NCBI RefSeq assembly: GCF_014202415.1
Contig: NZ_JACHGR010000004.1
Location: 1-64,000, forward strand
Direction of reading: 5' to 3'
From: Tolumonas osonensis
Lineage (GTDB): Bacteria; Pseudomonadota; Gammaproteobacteria; Enterobacterales; Aeromonadaceae
Length of the DNA stretch: 64,000 bases
Position numbers and translations under genes: made by a program. The notes beneath the pieces were generated by a model. That model made no database searches. It saw only the letters and a list, made by a program, of their open reading frames with translations, and was not told the origin of the DNA. Below, piece after piece: positions 8,751 to 18,649 of the stretch (position 1 is its first letter; every line of letters begins with the position of its first letter).

Positions 8751-11700
8751 TAATGATATTCCTTCTGCGCTTTCGCTAGTTCCATTACGCTGGCAATATC
8801 AACATCATATCCCGCTGACTCTTCTCTGATCGCATTGGCAATTTCACGCTCTTTGAAGCGATCGCCCACCCAGTCAGCCCGCTTAGTATAACGAATGGCA
8901 CTGTCGATTTTTGTAGCCAGAATTTCGTCCTTGCCGAAGTTATCATAAAAAGCCCGCTTGGCCTGCGTATCCATTGATTCAGGATAATCAGAGTTCGATT
9001 GCTGTGGGCGTTTCACCTTTTTTGACAGCTCACGGATCTTTTCTAGATACTCCTGATATTCGATGGCTTGCTGTCTGCGTAGATGAATTAACTCATCCAG
9101 CAACGTCGACATGTGCTCGTAATATTTCGGGTTTACCGGATTCTCATCAACAATCGTTTTCCGCACGTTGTTTTCGATAGTTTCCGCCATCGCTTCCGGG
9201 TCTTTCCGAATACTCTCCGGCAGTGAATCAACGGCTTCTGCGCCCTTCTCGACAATCAGTTCAATCAGACCTAATTCTTCGAAATCCATCAGCAGTTCAC
9301 TGTCATCTGCCCGGATATACATATCCAACAGGTGACGCATAGCGGGTTCGAAACGTTTCATATCAACCAGATCACCACTGGCTAATTTCACTTCATCACG
9401 CACTTTTTCGTAGTGAATAACTTCGTCTTTAATCGCTGCCGTTTCTTCTGGGCTGAAACCTGCCTGTGGCATTTCATTGGCCAGGTTTGCATATGCACGT
9501 AATAACTTGGCAACTAACTGGTAAAATGTGACTCGCAGTGCCTCTTGCTCAGTGAGTACATCTTGGTTTGAACCCGATTCACCACAGAAATAATGAATGT
9601 AATCCTGCGTTGAACGGGGGGCTTTGACCGGCTCGCAGATAGCACGCACCATCTCTAACGCGTTTTCGAGATCTTGTCTGGCCTGAACTAAGCGATCTTT
9701 CAGTAAGCCTGCGACATCTTCTTTGTCATAACCATCAAACGCTTCACCGGTATAGTCACTGATAGCTTTATCAAGCGAACGGAACAAGTCTTTATAATCG
9801 ACAATGTAACCATATTCTTTATCGTCACCATCAAGACGGTTCACACGGCAGATCGCCTGAAACAAGTTATGGTCTGCCATCTGCTTATCAATGTATAGAT
9901 AGGTTGCAGAAGGCGCATCAAAACCTGTCAGCAGCTTATCAACCACGATCAGCAACCGCATCTGCCCAGGCTCTTTAATGAATCGTTGTTTGACTAATTT
10001 CTCGAATTCTTCAATTCGTTTTGCGGCCTCTTCTTCACTCTGTTCGAAAAAGCTGGCCAGCATTTTCCGGTAGGTTTCATATTTGAAAAGTTTTTCTGTA
10101 TCTCCTTCGCCACTTTCTTCACCTTTAATACTGGTGGCAGTTGGTTGGTAGCTGGTAACGATTGCCACTTTGTCGGCAATGTCAGTCTGCGAAAACATGT
10201 CATAGACCTTACAAGCCTGATAAACGCTGGAACATACCAACATGGCATTTCCGCGTTCGTCCATCAGACGTGGCTTGGTTGCCATATCCATCAGAATATC
10301 ATTCACGATTTTCTGCAGGCGATCTTTGCTGGAGAGCACCTTCTGCATAGTGCCCCATTTCTGTTTCAACTGCGTTTTGGCAATGTTCGATAACCCCCTG
10401 GTTTTGGCTTCAAACCAGTCATCGACTTTTTTCTCTGAGGTCAGATGCTGGTCGATATCGCGTGCTTCATAACGCAAATCAAGTACAACGCCATCAGCTA
10501 CTGCTTCATCAAATTTGTAGGTATGAATATAGCGCCCGAAGATTTCGATCGATTTCTTTTTGTCGCGCTTCATCAATGGTGTGCCGGTGAAACCGATAAA
10601 CATCGCCTCAGGAAGAATTGCTTTCATAGCTTCATGCAGCTTACCTGACTGCGTACGGTGACACTCATCAACAAAGACAAACAGATCGCCTTTAGCCCGG
10701 AAATCTTTCGGCAGGGATTTTTTCAGCTCAGCGATAAATTCATCCGCTGCACCATCATCTTCTGATTCACCTTGCCGACCAAATTTGTGCACTAACGAAC
10801 AGATCAGCCATGGGTTGGTGTGGTTAAGCGTTGCAATCAGATCAGCGCCACTTTGGGTGCGATAAATGTCTTCATCTACCCCATAGAAAACCTTCTCGAT
10901 CTGCTCATCAAGCTCGGTTCGGTCGGTGATAATCAGCACGCGGGCATCGGTGATATTTTCGCGGATCCACTTCGCCAGCCACACCATGGTGAGGCTTTTT
11001 CCTGACCCTTGTGTATGCCAGATGATGCCGCCCTCACGGTGTTTGATATGCTGCTTTGCGGCTTCAATCCCAAAGAACTGGTTATGACGGCAAGTCTTTT
11101 TAAAACCGGAATCAAAGACAATAAAATCATGAATTAGCTGCAGAAAACGATCTTTTCGACAGACACGGCTCAGATGAAAATCGAGTTTATGCTCGTATGG
11201 ATTCGCAATGTCTTCTTTCCATTCCAGATAATACTTTTCAGCGGTTTCAATGGTGCCGTAACGCAGTCCCTGCGTGTCATTCCCCGCCATTACCAACTGC
11301 ATGGTGGTAAAAAAATTGCGGATAAATGCTTTTTTCTGATTATCTAAGTTCTGGCGAATGCCCTCACTGACACCGACTGATGAACGCTTGAGTTCAATGA
11401 CACCCAGCGCGATGCCGTTTACATAGAGCACAATGTCCGGGCGTTTTTTGTTTTCGCCTTTAATTGAGACTTCTTCAGCGATGGCAAAATCATTGTTTTC
11501 CGGATTTTTCCAGTCGATCAGCCAAACCGTCTGGTTTAACTCACCTGCGCCTTCTTTGTCTTTCACGCCATAACGCAACAGTACATAAACATCTTTGTTG
11601 GCGTAATAGAGTTTTTTCCCTTCACCCAAGGCGGCTGCGGTATCAAGCTGACGTATAGCTCGCGTAATCAAGGTGCCACTGACACCCTGTTTCTGCAGCC

Positions 11701-11842
11701 AGGCAGTCAGAATGTCGACTTCAATGTTCTTGTTATTCGGGCGATCTTGCCAGTCGCCTAAATAACGATAATGAAGCTCTCGCTGGAAGAACTGTACAAT
11801 CCGGTTTTGTGTGATCCGTTCACGTTGCCCGACAGTACTCAT
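8750..11842 (-). CDS. hsdR: Type I restriction enzyme subunit R (HsdR)
   Basis: Translocating ATPase and nuclease of the type I restriction complex. An N-terminal PD-(D/E)XK nuclease shows RPDIVLY and then ELK near residue 150. Walker A (TQGSGKS) is near 275, the DECH box near 390, and motif VI (QAICRVNRLDG) follows in the second RecA-like domain. The C-terminal region is helical and probably binds HsdM. The open frame reaches 11923, but I chose the ATG at 11842: it has GAGG eight bases upstream, begins like other HsdR proteins (MSTVGQRERITQNR) and avoids overlapping the previous gene. All catalytic motifs are present. Confidence 0.95.
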   Translation of the reverse strand: MSTVGQRERITQNRIVQFFQRELHYRYLGDWQDRPNNKNIEVDILTAWLQKQGVSGTLITRAIRQLDTAAALGEGKKLYYANKDVYVLLRYGVKDKEGAGELNQTVWLIDWKNPENNDFAIAEEVSIKGENKKRPDIVLYVNGIALGVIELKRSSVGVSEGIRQNLDNQKKAFIRNFFTTMQLVMAGNDTQGLRYGTIETAEKYYLEWKEDIANPYEHKLDFHLSRVCRKDRFLQLIHDFIVFDSGFKKTCRHNQFFGIEAAKQHIKHREGGIIWHTQGSGKSLTMVWLAKWIRENITDARVLIITDRTELDEQIEKVFYGVDEDIYRTQSGADLIATLNHTNPWLICSLVHKFGRQGESEDDGAADEFIAELKKSLPKDFRAKGDLFVFVDECHRTQSGKLHEAMKAILPEAMFIGFTGTPLMKRDKKKSIEIFGRYIHTYKFDEAVADGVVLDLRYEARDIDQHLTSEKKVDDWFEAKTRGLSNIAKTQLKQKWGTMQKVLSSKDRLQKIVNDILMDMATKPRLMDERGNAMLVCSSVYQACKVYDMFSQTDIADKVAIVTSYQPTATSIKGEESGEGDTEKLFKYETYRKMLASFFEQSEEEAAKRIEEFEKLVKQRFIKEPGQMRLLIVVDKLLTGFDAPSATYLYIDKQMADHNLFQAICRVNRLDGDDKEYGYIVDYKDLFRSLDKAISDYTGEAFDGYDKEDVAGLLKDRLVQARQDLENALEMVRAICEPVKAPRSTQDYIHYFCGESGSNQDVLTEQEALRVTFYQLVAKLLRAYANLANEMPQAGFSPEETAAIKDEVIHYEKVRDEVKLASGDLVDMKRFEPAMRHLLDMYIRADDSELLMDFEELGLIELIVEKGAEAVDSLPESIRKDPEAMAETIENNVRKTIVDENPVNPKYYEHMSTLLDELIHLRRQQAIEYQEYLEKIRELSKKVKRPQQSNSDYPESMDTQAKRAFYDNFGKDEILATKIDSAIRYTKRADWVGDRFKEREIANAIREESAGYDVDIASVMELAKAQKEYH

Positions 11843-11852
11843 CGTATCGTCC

Positions 11853-13724
11853 TCACTCTTCTTCGATTTGTTCGACATCTTTTGCAGCAAGCTCAGCTGC
11901 ATACTGATCGATGCGCAGACCACTGAAGCGCCAGCAATCGAATGCCAGTTCCATCAATATTTGCTGACGTAAAGCAACCGAATCTGGTTTCCACTCGGTA
12001 AAGCTGTAATTCAATCTGTCTTTTAAACGATTGATTGCCGTGTCATTCCCGACGGAGAAATCAGTAACCATCAAACGAGTTAGCATTGAATCAGATTTGA
12101 TGTATTCCGCTTGTTTCTCTGCAAACCAGTCAGTTGCCAGATCATTACAGTTATTCACGGCCTGATTAATCATGCTTTCCAGCAAGGTAACATTGCCTAA
12201 GCGGTACACGTTGCGGGTATGTACGTCCTGATCGGCAAACTCGGGACTTTGCTCCCGGTTTCTCACCGTCTGCGGCAAAATATGTTCAATTTGAAAACTT
12301 TGAATTGTGTTATGACTCTGAATCGGTAATCCGCATTGGCGTCTGATTTCGTTTTCAAACCGTCCGAGAATAAAACGCTGACGATATTGCGGGTTGTAAG
12401 CTGTATGATTAATTTGACTGAAAGCCTGACGGAAATCAGGCAAGCGTTTTAATATAAATGGAACCAAGGTTTCTTGCACAACGGCATCTACACCTTCCCT
12501 AGTTTTAACGCCACGGAGTTTAACTGCCCACAATGAAAAACGCTGTTCGTAGGTTTTAGTCTGAATACTCATGGTATTCGCAAAGAAGAAAAAACTCTCT
12601 AACTGAGCAGCCAGATAATCTACAACGTCACTAGGGCAATAGAGATCGAGCGCCATCAATAACACCAAATGCTGGCGGGAACGGTATTTGTTGATATAGC
12701 CAATATTGGTGATATGAGGATAGTTCGCCCCATCTCCCAGACTATTGGTTGCCGACACCAGTGCTGAGTAGCGTTTAGCTGCTTGCTGTAATTCCTGCAC
12801 TAATTTCAGCGGCTCCGCTTCATAATTCAGGCTGACCTTGCCTTCTGCAGAGATGATCCATTTATACAGTTCATCTTCACGCAAAATGCCATGGTGATAA
12901 CGTGCCATCATGAAATAACGAAGAAAACGCAGCGGATTATCACTTTCATCACATGCTTGCAGATAACCATTGATCTCTTTCCACACAGTCTTTATTTGTG
13001 AAAATTGAGCCTCCCGCGCTTTGCTGAACATCAGGTTTTTCACTAAGTCCATCGCGTTCAGGCTGGCACCGCGTTGGTTGATCGTTTCGAAAATTTTCAG
13101 TGCACTACCGAGATCTTCGGATTCGATAACGACCAAATCAATACCCGTCATGAAATACAAAGCATATGAAATTAATGAATCGATGCCTTGTTCTAGATAT
13201 TCATTGAAATGCTTGCTAATACGTTCAAAAGCCTGCTGCATTTTGTTCAGCGATGCCGTAAATTCACCCTGTATAGGACTATGCTCAATCAAATGGCGCA
13301 AATAACCAGAACTTTCGTGATATTGCAGTTCAAGGCGAATTTGTGTCTGATTAGAGGCTAAATCAAAGTCAGATAACCACTCTTCAACCTTTGCCAAAAT
13401 CTTTTTCTGATTGCCCGCCAGAACGCCATCTTTCTCACATTGCTGTAATACATCACGTAACGCACACAAGCTAATAACAATGGTGGTGAGGCGTTGCTGA
13501 CCATCGATGACGTCATATTTTTCACCGTTTTTCACGACGATGATCGACCCGATAAAGTAGTTCGTCTGCTGTTTGGCATGCGGATCATATTCATCATCGA
13601 TATCAATCAGAAACTGCTCGATTTGATCATCCACTTGCCAGACATATTCACGCTGATAGTCAGGCACCACGAAAAAGTAATCTTTCAGCTTATCAATGCT
13701 TTTTACTTCAGCTTTGATTTTCAT
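11853..13724 (-). CDS. DUF262/DUF1524 protein, GmrSD-like nuclease, inside the hsd operon
   Basis: A protein of about 623 residues joining an N-terminal DUF262 domain and a C-terminal DUF1524 HNH-type domain, the layout of GmrSD type IV enzymes that cut modified DNA. DUF262 motifs are VPDYQREYVW near residue 22 and the nucleotide-sensing DGQQR near 75; the C-terminal HILPQT near 470 is the expected catalytic His site. The second ATG (13724) is preferred because AAGGA lies six bases ahead; 13730 is also possible. It stands between the NucS-like gene and hsdR, with 10 bases to hsdR. It probably adds a separate anti-phage activity; the DNA target is unknown. Confidence 0.88.
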   Translation of the reverse strand: MKIKAEVKSIDKLKDYFFVVPDYQREYVWQVDDQIEQFLIDIDDEYDPHAKQQTNYFIGSIIVVKNGEKYDVIDGQQRLTTIVISLCALRDVLQQCEKDGVLAGNQKKILAKVEEWLSDFDLASNQTQIRLELQYHESSGYLRHLIEHSPIQGEFTASLNKMQQAFERISKHFNEYLEQGIDSLISYALYFMTGIDLVVIESEDLGSALKIFETINQRGASLNAMDLVKNLMFSKAREAQFSQIKTVWKEINGYLQACDESDNPLRFLRYFMMARYHHGILREDELYKWIISAEGKVSLNYEAEPLKLVQELQQAAKRYSALVSATNSLGDGANYPHITNIGYINKYRSRQHLVLLMALDLYCPSDVVDYLAAQLESFFFFANTMSIQTKTYEQRFSLWAVKLRGVKTREGVDAVVQETLVPFILKRLPDFRQAFSQINHTAYNPQYRQRFILGRFENEIRRQCGLPIQSHNTIQSFQIEHILPQTVRNREQSPEFADQDVHTRNVYRLGNVTLLESMINQAVNNCNDLATDWFAEKQAEYIKSDSMLTRLMVTDFSVGNDTAINRLKDRLNYSFTEWKPDSVALRQQILMELAFDCWRFSGLRIDQYAAELAAKDVEQIEEE

Positions 13725-13769
13725 GACCATTCCTTAATTCTTATTTTTTGTAAACCAGTGTTCATCTTA

Positions 13770-14708
13770 TCAGGCCGATTTAAACAGCTTAAAACTCACC
13801 TGATAGCGGAAAAATTCAATGTTCTGCGCCACACTCAGTGCCCGGCGTAATTTCAGATCATCTTCGAGGGCGATGATGACGCCTTTGACGGTTTGGCCGG
13901 TTTCACAGAGCTCGTCTTTGACGTAGCCCATATAACGTTGGATCTGCCCAACCACAGCATCGGTTGCGCGACCACGTTTCAGTTCAACCACGAGAAGTGT
14001 TTTTTTATCTTTACTGATGGCGAGAATATCAATCGGGCCGGTATCTGACGGGTATTGCTGGCCGACCAGCTCACCCTCTTCGCTGTATATATCGAACTCT
14101 TTGCCTAAATCAATTGAAGCCCAGTTTTTGATGAGAAAATCTTCGAGATGTTTTTCAAGTGCAAAGACAGTGGCATCTTCTACCAATTCATCAGTATGGA
14201 TGAGTACGAGCGGTTGTTTGCCTTCGAGCAAGTTTTCTAACTCTTGAGCATATCCCGTAATATTACAAACGGTTCCTATCGACCCAACTGAGTTTTTCAA
14301 TGACTGACTGAATGACTCTTTATTCAATGAATGTTGAAACCAATTGACCTTGCGGCGATGCGGTAAAGGTTCACCAGCAACATAGAAATAATCAGAGACA
14401 ATTTCACCAACATAAAACTGACCATTGCCATCAGGGCAAATAATCAGATCATTCAGTTGCATGCCTTTGCAGATGGTGTGCAGCATGCCGCAAGCAAGAC
14501 CTGCGGCAACTTTGGATTTTTTAGGGTTTACCGCTAAAAAGACCGGTATAAATTGCTGATTAAACTCCTGCCATTTGTCAGGTAGTGCATGACTGAGATC
14601 TTGGGCTATACCCCAATCACCGCCAATAAAGCCCTGTTTCACACAGAGCTCAGCGAAAATATTCGTTTTACCTGCATAAATGCGGTAATAACTGCGGTTT
14701 AGGTTCAT
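13770..14708 (-). CDS. NucS/DUF91-like PD-(D/E)XK nuclease inside the hsd operon
   Basis: A 312-residue protein whose C-terminal part has the PD-(D/E)XK nuclease pattern: GPIDILA near residue 230 and VVELKRGR near 243, then QIQRYMGYV, as in NucS/DUF91-type nucleases. The N-terminal 150 residues look like a separate alpha/beta domain and could be a nucleic-acid reader; I cannot name it with certainty. Its start overlaps the hsdS stop by four bases (ATGA), so it is translated with hsdS. It is placed like an extra cargo gene in the restriction operon. Endonuclease activity is inferred from the motif only. Confidence 0.78.
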   Translation of the reverse strand: MNLNRSYYRIYAGKTNIFAELCVKQGFIGGDWGIAQDLSHALPDKWQEFNQQFIPVFLAVNPKKSKVAAGLACGMLHTICKGMQLNDLIICPDGNGQFYVGEIVSDYFYVAGEPLPHRRKVNWFQHSLNKESFSQSLKNSVGSIGTVCNITGYAQELENLLEGKQPLVLIHTDELVEDATVFALEKHLEDFLIKNWASIDLGKEFDIYSEEGELVGQQYPSDTGPIDILAISKDKKTLLVVELKRGRATDAVVGQIQRYMGYVKDELCETGQTVKGVIIALEDDLKLRRALSVAQNIEFFRYQVSFKLFKSA

Positions 14709-15937
14709 GCCGTCACCTCTGGTTTCACCAAACGGGTTTTACCAGTCAGCAGCTCTTGCATCATGCCTTGTTTGATTTGGCGAGTTTTGTTTAGGCGTTG
14801 TTGCAGTGTTTTAATTTCTTTATCTATATCCGAAAGAACAGTCGCAATAGCTATTTGCTCATCCCGCTCGGGGAATACAGCAAGCACGCTCTCTATTGTA
14901 CTAGCGTTTAAACTTGGAACACCGGATGCTTCACTGTACTGCATCCAATCAATCATGCACACTTTATAAAACATGAACTTTGCGTCGGCTGTTTTGGATA
15001 CTTCCGAATAAAATAGAGTATCAACAGTCCAAAATGGCTCTTCCGTATATCTAGGTTTATCAATAGTTCCTTTCCGACCAATTAATACGGAAGGCTTGTC
15101 ATAAAGAAAGGAGTTCGCAGTCCCAATCTGACCACCGGTAGCAAATATAGGATATTTACCGTCTGGGGATTCAACTGCTTTTTGGTTACGACCGTGCCTG
15201 ATTTTTATAAAATCGCGCAGCGGGGCAACCTCCCAATCCTCCGGTATTTCCCCCAATTCGCTTTGCTTATAGCCTTTTGGCGTGCCGTCTTCACGCAAGG
15301 CAAACTCGGGCAAACGGGTTTTACCGGTCAGCAGTTGCTGCATGGTGGCGGTTTTAATGGCCTGTTTTTTGGCGATGAGTTTTTCTAATTCGGAGATCAG
15401 CGCATCGACATCAGAAAGCGCATTGGCAATGGCGGTTTGTTCTTTAACCGAAGGGAGTGTAATTAACGATGCTCGAATAATTCCATTATATAGTCGAGCT
15501 ATAGTGCTACCCTCGGATGAAGCCCATTTAATTATTTTGTAATAATGAAACAGGTATTCATTTAGCAAGCTTTTCTTATCGACTTCAAGCCATACAATAT
15601 TCGAATCTTGGAAATATGCGGGTTTCCCATCATAAATAACTGACTTGCCAAGTGTTCCTGCTGCCGATATTAAAATGTCACCTTCGTTAGGGTATGAATA
15701 CTTCGCTTTGAATTCATCATAAAGTTGGGTTGGAATATATGCATCAGGCTGGCTGCCAAATGTTCCAATTTTAAAAAATGGAATTGCACCTGTCTTTTGT
15801 GTTTGCCAAGAAAGAATTCTTTTACACATTCTCACTTCAGCAATATCACCTAACGCTGCAGCCTTCCAATCAATAGGAATAACCCCAACTTCAGTTTGCT
15901 TATACCCTTCTGGGATCACTTGCTTTTGCTCAGTCAT
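14705..15937 (-). CDS. hsdS: Type I restriction-modification specificity subunit S (HsdS)
   Basis: DNA-recognition subunit of the HsdRMS complex. It has two target recognition domains, at residues of about 20-200 and 225-395. Each is introduced by a similar motif (GYKQTEVGVIPIDW and GYKQSELGEIPEDW) and closed by a repeated helix (QQLLTGKTRL and QELLTGKTRL). This internal repeat is normal for HsdS and gives the bipartite target. The recognition sequence cannot be read from the protein. It starts two bases after hsdM and overlaps the next gene by four bases. Confidence 0.95.
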   Translation of the reverse strand: MTEQKQVIPEGYKQTEVGVIPIDWKAAALGDIAEVRMCKRILSWQTQKTGAIPFFKIGTFGSQPDAYIPTQLYDEFKAKYSYPNEGDILISAAGTLGKSVIYDGKPAYFQDSNIVWLEVDKKSLLNEYLFHYYKIIKWASSEGSTIARLYNGIIRASLITLPSVKEQTAIANALSDVDALISELEKLIAKKQAIKTATMQQLLTGKTRLPEFALREDGTPKGYKQSELGEIPEDWEVAPLRDFIKIRHGRNQKAVESPDGKYPIFATGGQIGTANSFLYDKPSVLIGRKGTIDKPRYTEEPFWTVDTLFYSEVSKTADAKFMFYKVCMIDWMQYSEASGVPSLNASTIESVLAVFPERDEQIAIATVLSDIDKEIKTLQQRLNKTRQIKQGMMQELLTGKTRLVKPEVTA

Positions 15938-15939
15938 GA

Positions 15940-18354
15940 TTACACCTCCAGCCCCATTGCTTTCAGGTGTACTGCCACTTTATCAGACAGTGTGGCTACT
16001 GATTGCGTGATGACAGATAATGGTTCCGCATAACGTTCTTCCAGCTCTTTCACGCGATTCGCCAACTGCTGAATAATACGCTCTACTTCGGCTTGCACCT
16101 GCGCACTCAGTGTTGCTTGCCATTTATCTTCAACAACCAGCGTTTTAATTTCATCTTCTGTCAGCTTGGCGTAACGTTCAAATACCAAACGATCGAGCGC
16201 CTCTTGTGCCTCTTTCACCGCTTTCTTACTGTCAGCTTCGGCATCAAACAAGGCTTTGGCTTGTTTGAGTGCTGCTTTTTCATCTTTATCGGTTGCTACT
16301 TTGAGGCGTGCCGTGACTGTTGTTTTGGTGACCTTGTCTTTATCGTTCAGGGCTTCATTCAGTAAACCCTCTTCACCGCTGTTCTCTTCAAGGTAGCTTT
16401 CGAGCGCTTGGGTGGCGTTATCAAACGCCGCCTGCAAATCATCTACGGCTTTTTGTTCTTTCGCAAAGAAACGAGCCACCATCAGAACTGGCGGAATCAG
16501 ATCGGCTTTAAATTTGGTTTTATCGATGACTAAATCAGGCGTTTCTTTCTGTTTTTCACCCTTCTCAGCAACCAAAACTCGCAAGGTTTTACCGACATTC
16601 CAGCCCTCTTGCGACAGCAGATAGACATCGTCTTGCATGGTTTCTTGCCAGTAATCCATCAAGATCTGATAGACATCATATTGATTCAATAACTCGGTGT
16701 TGGCATACGCTGTGAGTAAGCTTTCAGCGATTTCATGAATCAATGCTTTCGGCTGATCCCCAATTGCGATTTCTTTCAAAGAAGCCTGATAAAACCATGT
16801 GGTAAAGGTTGCATTGACTGATTGAGCAAAGGTCTGAAATTCAGGGAATTCAATCAGCGTTGATTTGATTTTTCCCGCTTCCACCAACGCTTTGCTGTAG
16901 CCAGGGCGAACCGATGCAAACAGGGTTGAACGCATGGTTGGGAACACCTTCCAGTATGTGCTGAGAGCATCGATATCGCGCTCAGGAATGCCCCCTTGCA
17001 GGTGTGCGGTTAAATCGTGCAGATCTTCAGGTTCTGAAGCATCGATATAACGCGGAATGTTGAGGTTATATTCATTCGCGGCAATTTCAGCCAGTGTCAC
17101 CATACGGCTGAAACGGTCAACCTCTAACTGCTTGGTAAAGACATCGACGATCTTGTGAATGTCTTGTTCACGCAGTCGGTTTTTATTGCCATCTTTGATA
17201 AAGCCTTTGCTGGCATCAATCATGAAAATGCCGGTGCGGTGTTGCGCCTGTTCTTTATCAATCACGATAATACAAGCCGGAATGCCCGTGCCGTAAAACA
17301 GGTTCGCAGGCAAGCCGATAATGCCTTTGATATAGCCTTGTTTGATCAGATTTTCACGAATGCGCGATTCAGCATTGCCACGGAACAACACGCCATGCGG
17401 CAGAATGACCGCGCCTTTCCCTGTGCTTTTTAAGCTTTTCAGAATATGTAGCAGGAAGGTGTAATCACCGTTTTTCTCTGGCGGAACACCCCAAACAAAC
17501 CGCTCGAATGGATCTTCATCTGGGTTGATGCCACTCGTCCAGTTTTTATTTGAAAACGGCGGGTTCGCAACAGCAAAATCGAAGGTTTTCAACTTGCCGT
17601 TATCATCTTTCCATTGCGGGTCAGCAATGGTGTTGCCCTTCCAGATTTTCGCGGTTTCGTTGTTGTGCAAGATCATGTTCATACGGGCTAACGCGCTGGT
17701 TGCGTTATCCATTTCCTGCCCGTAAATCGATAAACCACGCGGCGCTTCATCGCTGGCTTTTAATAACAACGAGCCTGAACCGCAAGTCGGGTCATAAACG
17801 GTTGCATCACGCTGTGTATTGGCATTGATACCAATGACTTTAGCCAAAATGCGCGACACCTCTGCAGGCGTATAGAACTGGCCTTTACTCTTGCCTGATT
17901 CAGTCGCGAAGTGACGCATTAAATATTCATAGGCATCACCCAACAAGTCATCGCCATCGGCACGGTTTGATGACAAATCGAGCCCTTCAAAGATGCCGAT
18001 CAGTTTTGATAACCGATCGACCATCTCTTTGCCTTTACCTAAACGGTCTTCATCGTTGAAATCGGCAACATCAATGACGCCTTTCAGGTCGTTGACTTCG
18101 GCCAGTGCACCAATGATTTTATTGATCTTCTCACCGATCTCTTTGTCACCCTTCAGTGCAACCATGTTGTCAAAACTGGCACCTGCAGGAATTTCGATCA
18201 TGCCGTATGGGTCATCTTGATATTTATCAGAGACATACTTCATGAATAAAAAGGTCAGCACATAATCTTTATATTGGCTTGCATCCATCCCGCCACGCAG
18301 CTCATCGCAACTCGCCCACAGTGAGGAATAGAGTTCTGTTTTCTTTAAGGCCAT
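15940..18354 (-). CDS. hsdM: Type I restriction-modification methyltransferase subunit M (HsdM), enlarged
   Basis: N6-adenine methyltransferase of the type I complex. The N-terminal helical HsdM_N region is followed by the SAM site DPTCGSGSLL near residue 190 and the catalytic NPPF near 265. At 804 residues it is much longer than the classical 520-530-residue HsdM. The extra C-terminal 250-300 residues are highly charged and partly coiled coil (for example around 16,200-16,450), and perhaps replace part of the HsdS or HsdR contacts. Such long forms exist in other type I systems. It follows a small probable regulator by 26 bases. Confidence 0.95.
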   Translation of the reverse strand: MALKKTELYSSLWASCDELRGGMDASQYKDYVLTFLFMKYVSDKYQDDPYGMIEIPAGASFDNMVALKGDKEIGEKINKIIGALAEVNDLKGVIDVADFNDEDRLGKGKEMVDRLSKLIGIFEGLDLSSNRADGDDLLGDAYEYLMRHFATESGKSKGQFYTPAEVSRILAKVIGINANTQRDATVYDPTCGSGSLLLKASDEAPRGLSIYGQEMDNATSALARMNMILHNNETAKIWKGNTIADPQWKDDNGKLKTFDFAVANPPFSNKNWTSGINPDEDPFERFVWGVPPEKNGDYTFLLHILKSLKSTGKGAVILPHGVLFRGNAESRIRENLIKQGYIKGIIGLPANLFYGTGIPACIIVIDKEQAQHRTGIFMIDASKGFIKDGNKNRLREQDIHKIVDVFTKQLEVDRFSRMVTLAEIAANEYNLNIPRYIDASEPEDLHDLTAHLQGGIPERDIDALSTYWKVFPTMRSTLFASVRPGYSKALVEAGKIKSTLIEFPEFQTFAQSVNATFTTWFYQASLKEIAIGDQPKALIHEIAESLLTAYANTELLNQYDVYQILMDYWQETMQDDVYLLSQEGWNVGKTLRVLVAEKGEKQKETPDLVIDKTKFKADLIPPVLMVARFFAKEQKAVDDLQAAFDNATQALESYLEENSGEEGLLNEALNDKDKVTKTTVTARLKVATDKDEKAALKQAKALFDAEADSKKAVKEAQEALDRLVFERYAKLTEDEIKTLVVEDKWQATLSAQVQAEVERIIQQLANRVKELEERYAEPLSVITQSVATLSDKVAVHLKAMGLEV

Positions 18355-18380
18355 TTTGTTTTCCTAAAATACTTTTGAGT

Positions 18381-18635
18381 TCAGATCTGGTCAGTCTTCA
18401 GACCTGCAGCTTTAAGTCGCTGCGTTAAGTTACGCATTTTGCTGAATTCGGTGCCGAGACTTTCACGAAGCCCTACGCCTTCACAAAACTCTTTCGCAGT
18501 AATGTGTTTGAGGGCATCGGCATACTTGATCATCTGCAGGTGCAGTTCAGAGGTGTATTGATTACGCGGCGCTTCTGCCAACGCCTCACGGATGCACTGA
18601 TAGATTTCTTGTTCTGTCATAAGTGACATTTGCAT
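18381..18635 (-). CDS. Small probable regulator at the head of the hsd operon
   Basis: An 84-residue, mostly helical protein that I do not recognise by name. Similar small genes often precede long-form hsdM genes. Pattern and size would allow a helix-turn-helix DNA-binding fold. The start could be the ATG at 18635 or the one at 18620; neither has a clear ribosome binding site. A perfect 9-bp inverted repeat lies 15 bases upstream of 18635, so self-control of the operon is a reasonable inference, useful for timing modification before restriction. Confidence 0.7.
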   Translation of the reverse strand: MQMSLMTEQEIYQCIREALAEAPRNQYTSELHLQMIKYADALKHITAKEFCEGVGLRESLGTEFSKMRNLTQRLKAAGLKTDQI

Positions 18636-18649
18636 CGTTAATTTGTGTA

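Noticed and set aside
11843-11923. N-terminal extension of HsdR up to 11923
   Set aside because: It overlaps the DUF262 gene, lacks similarity to HsdR starts, and a better start with GAGG lies at 11842.
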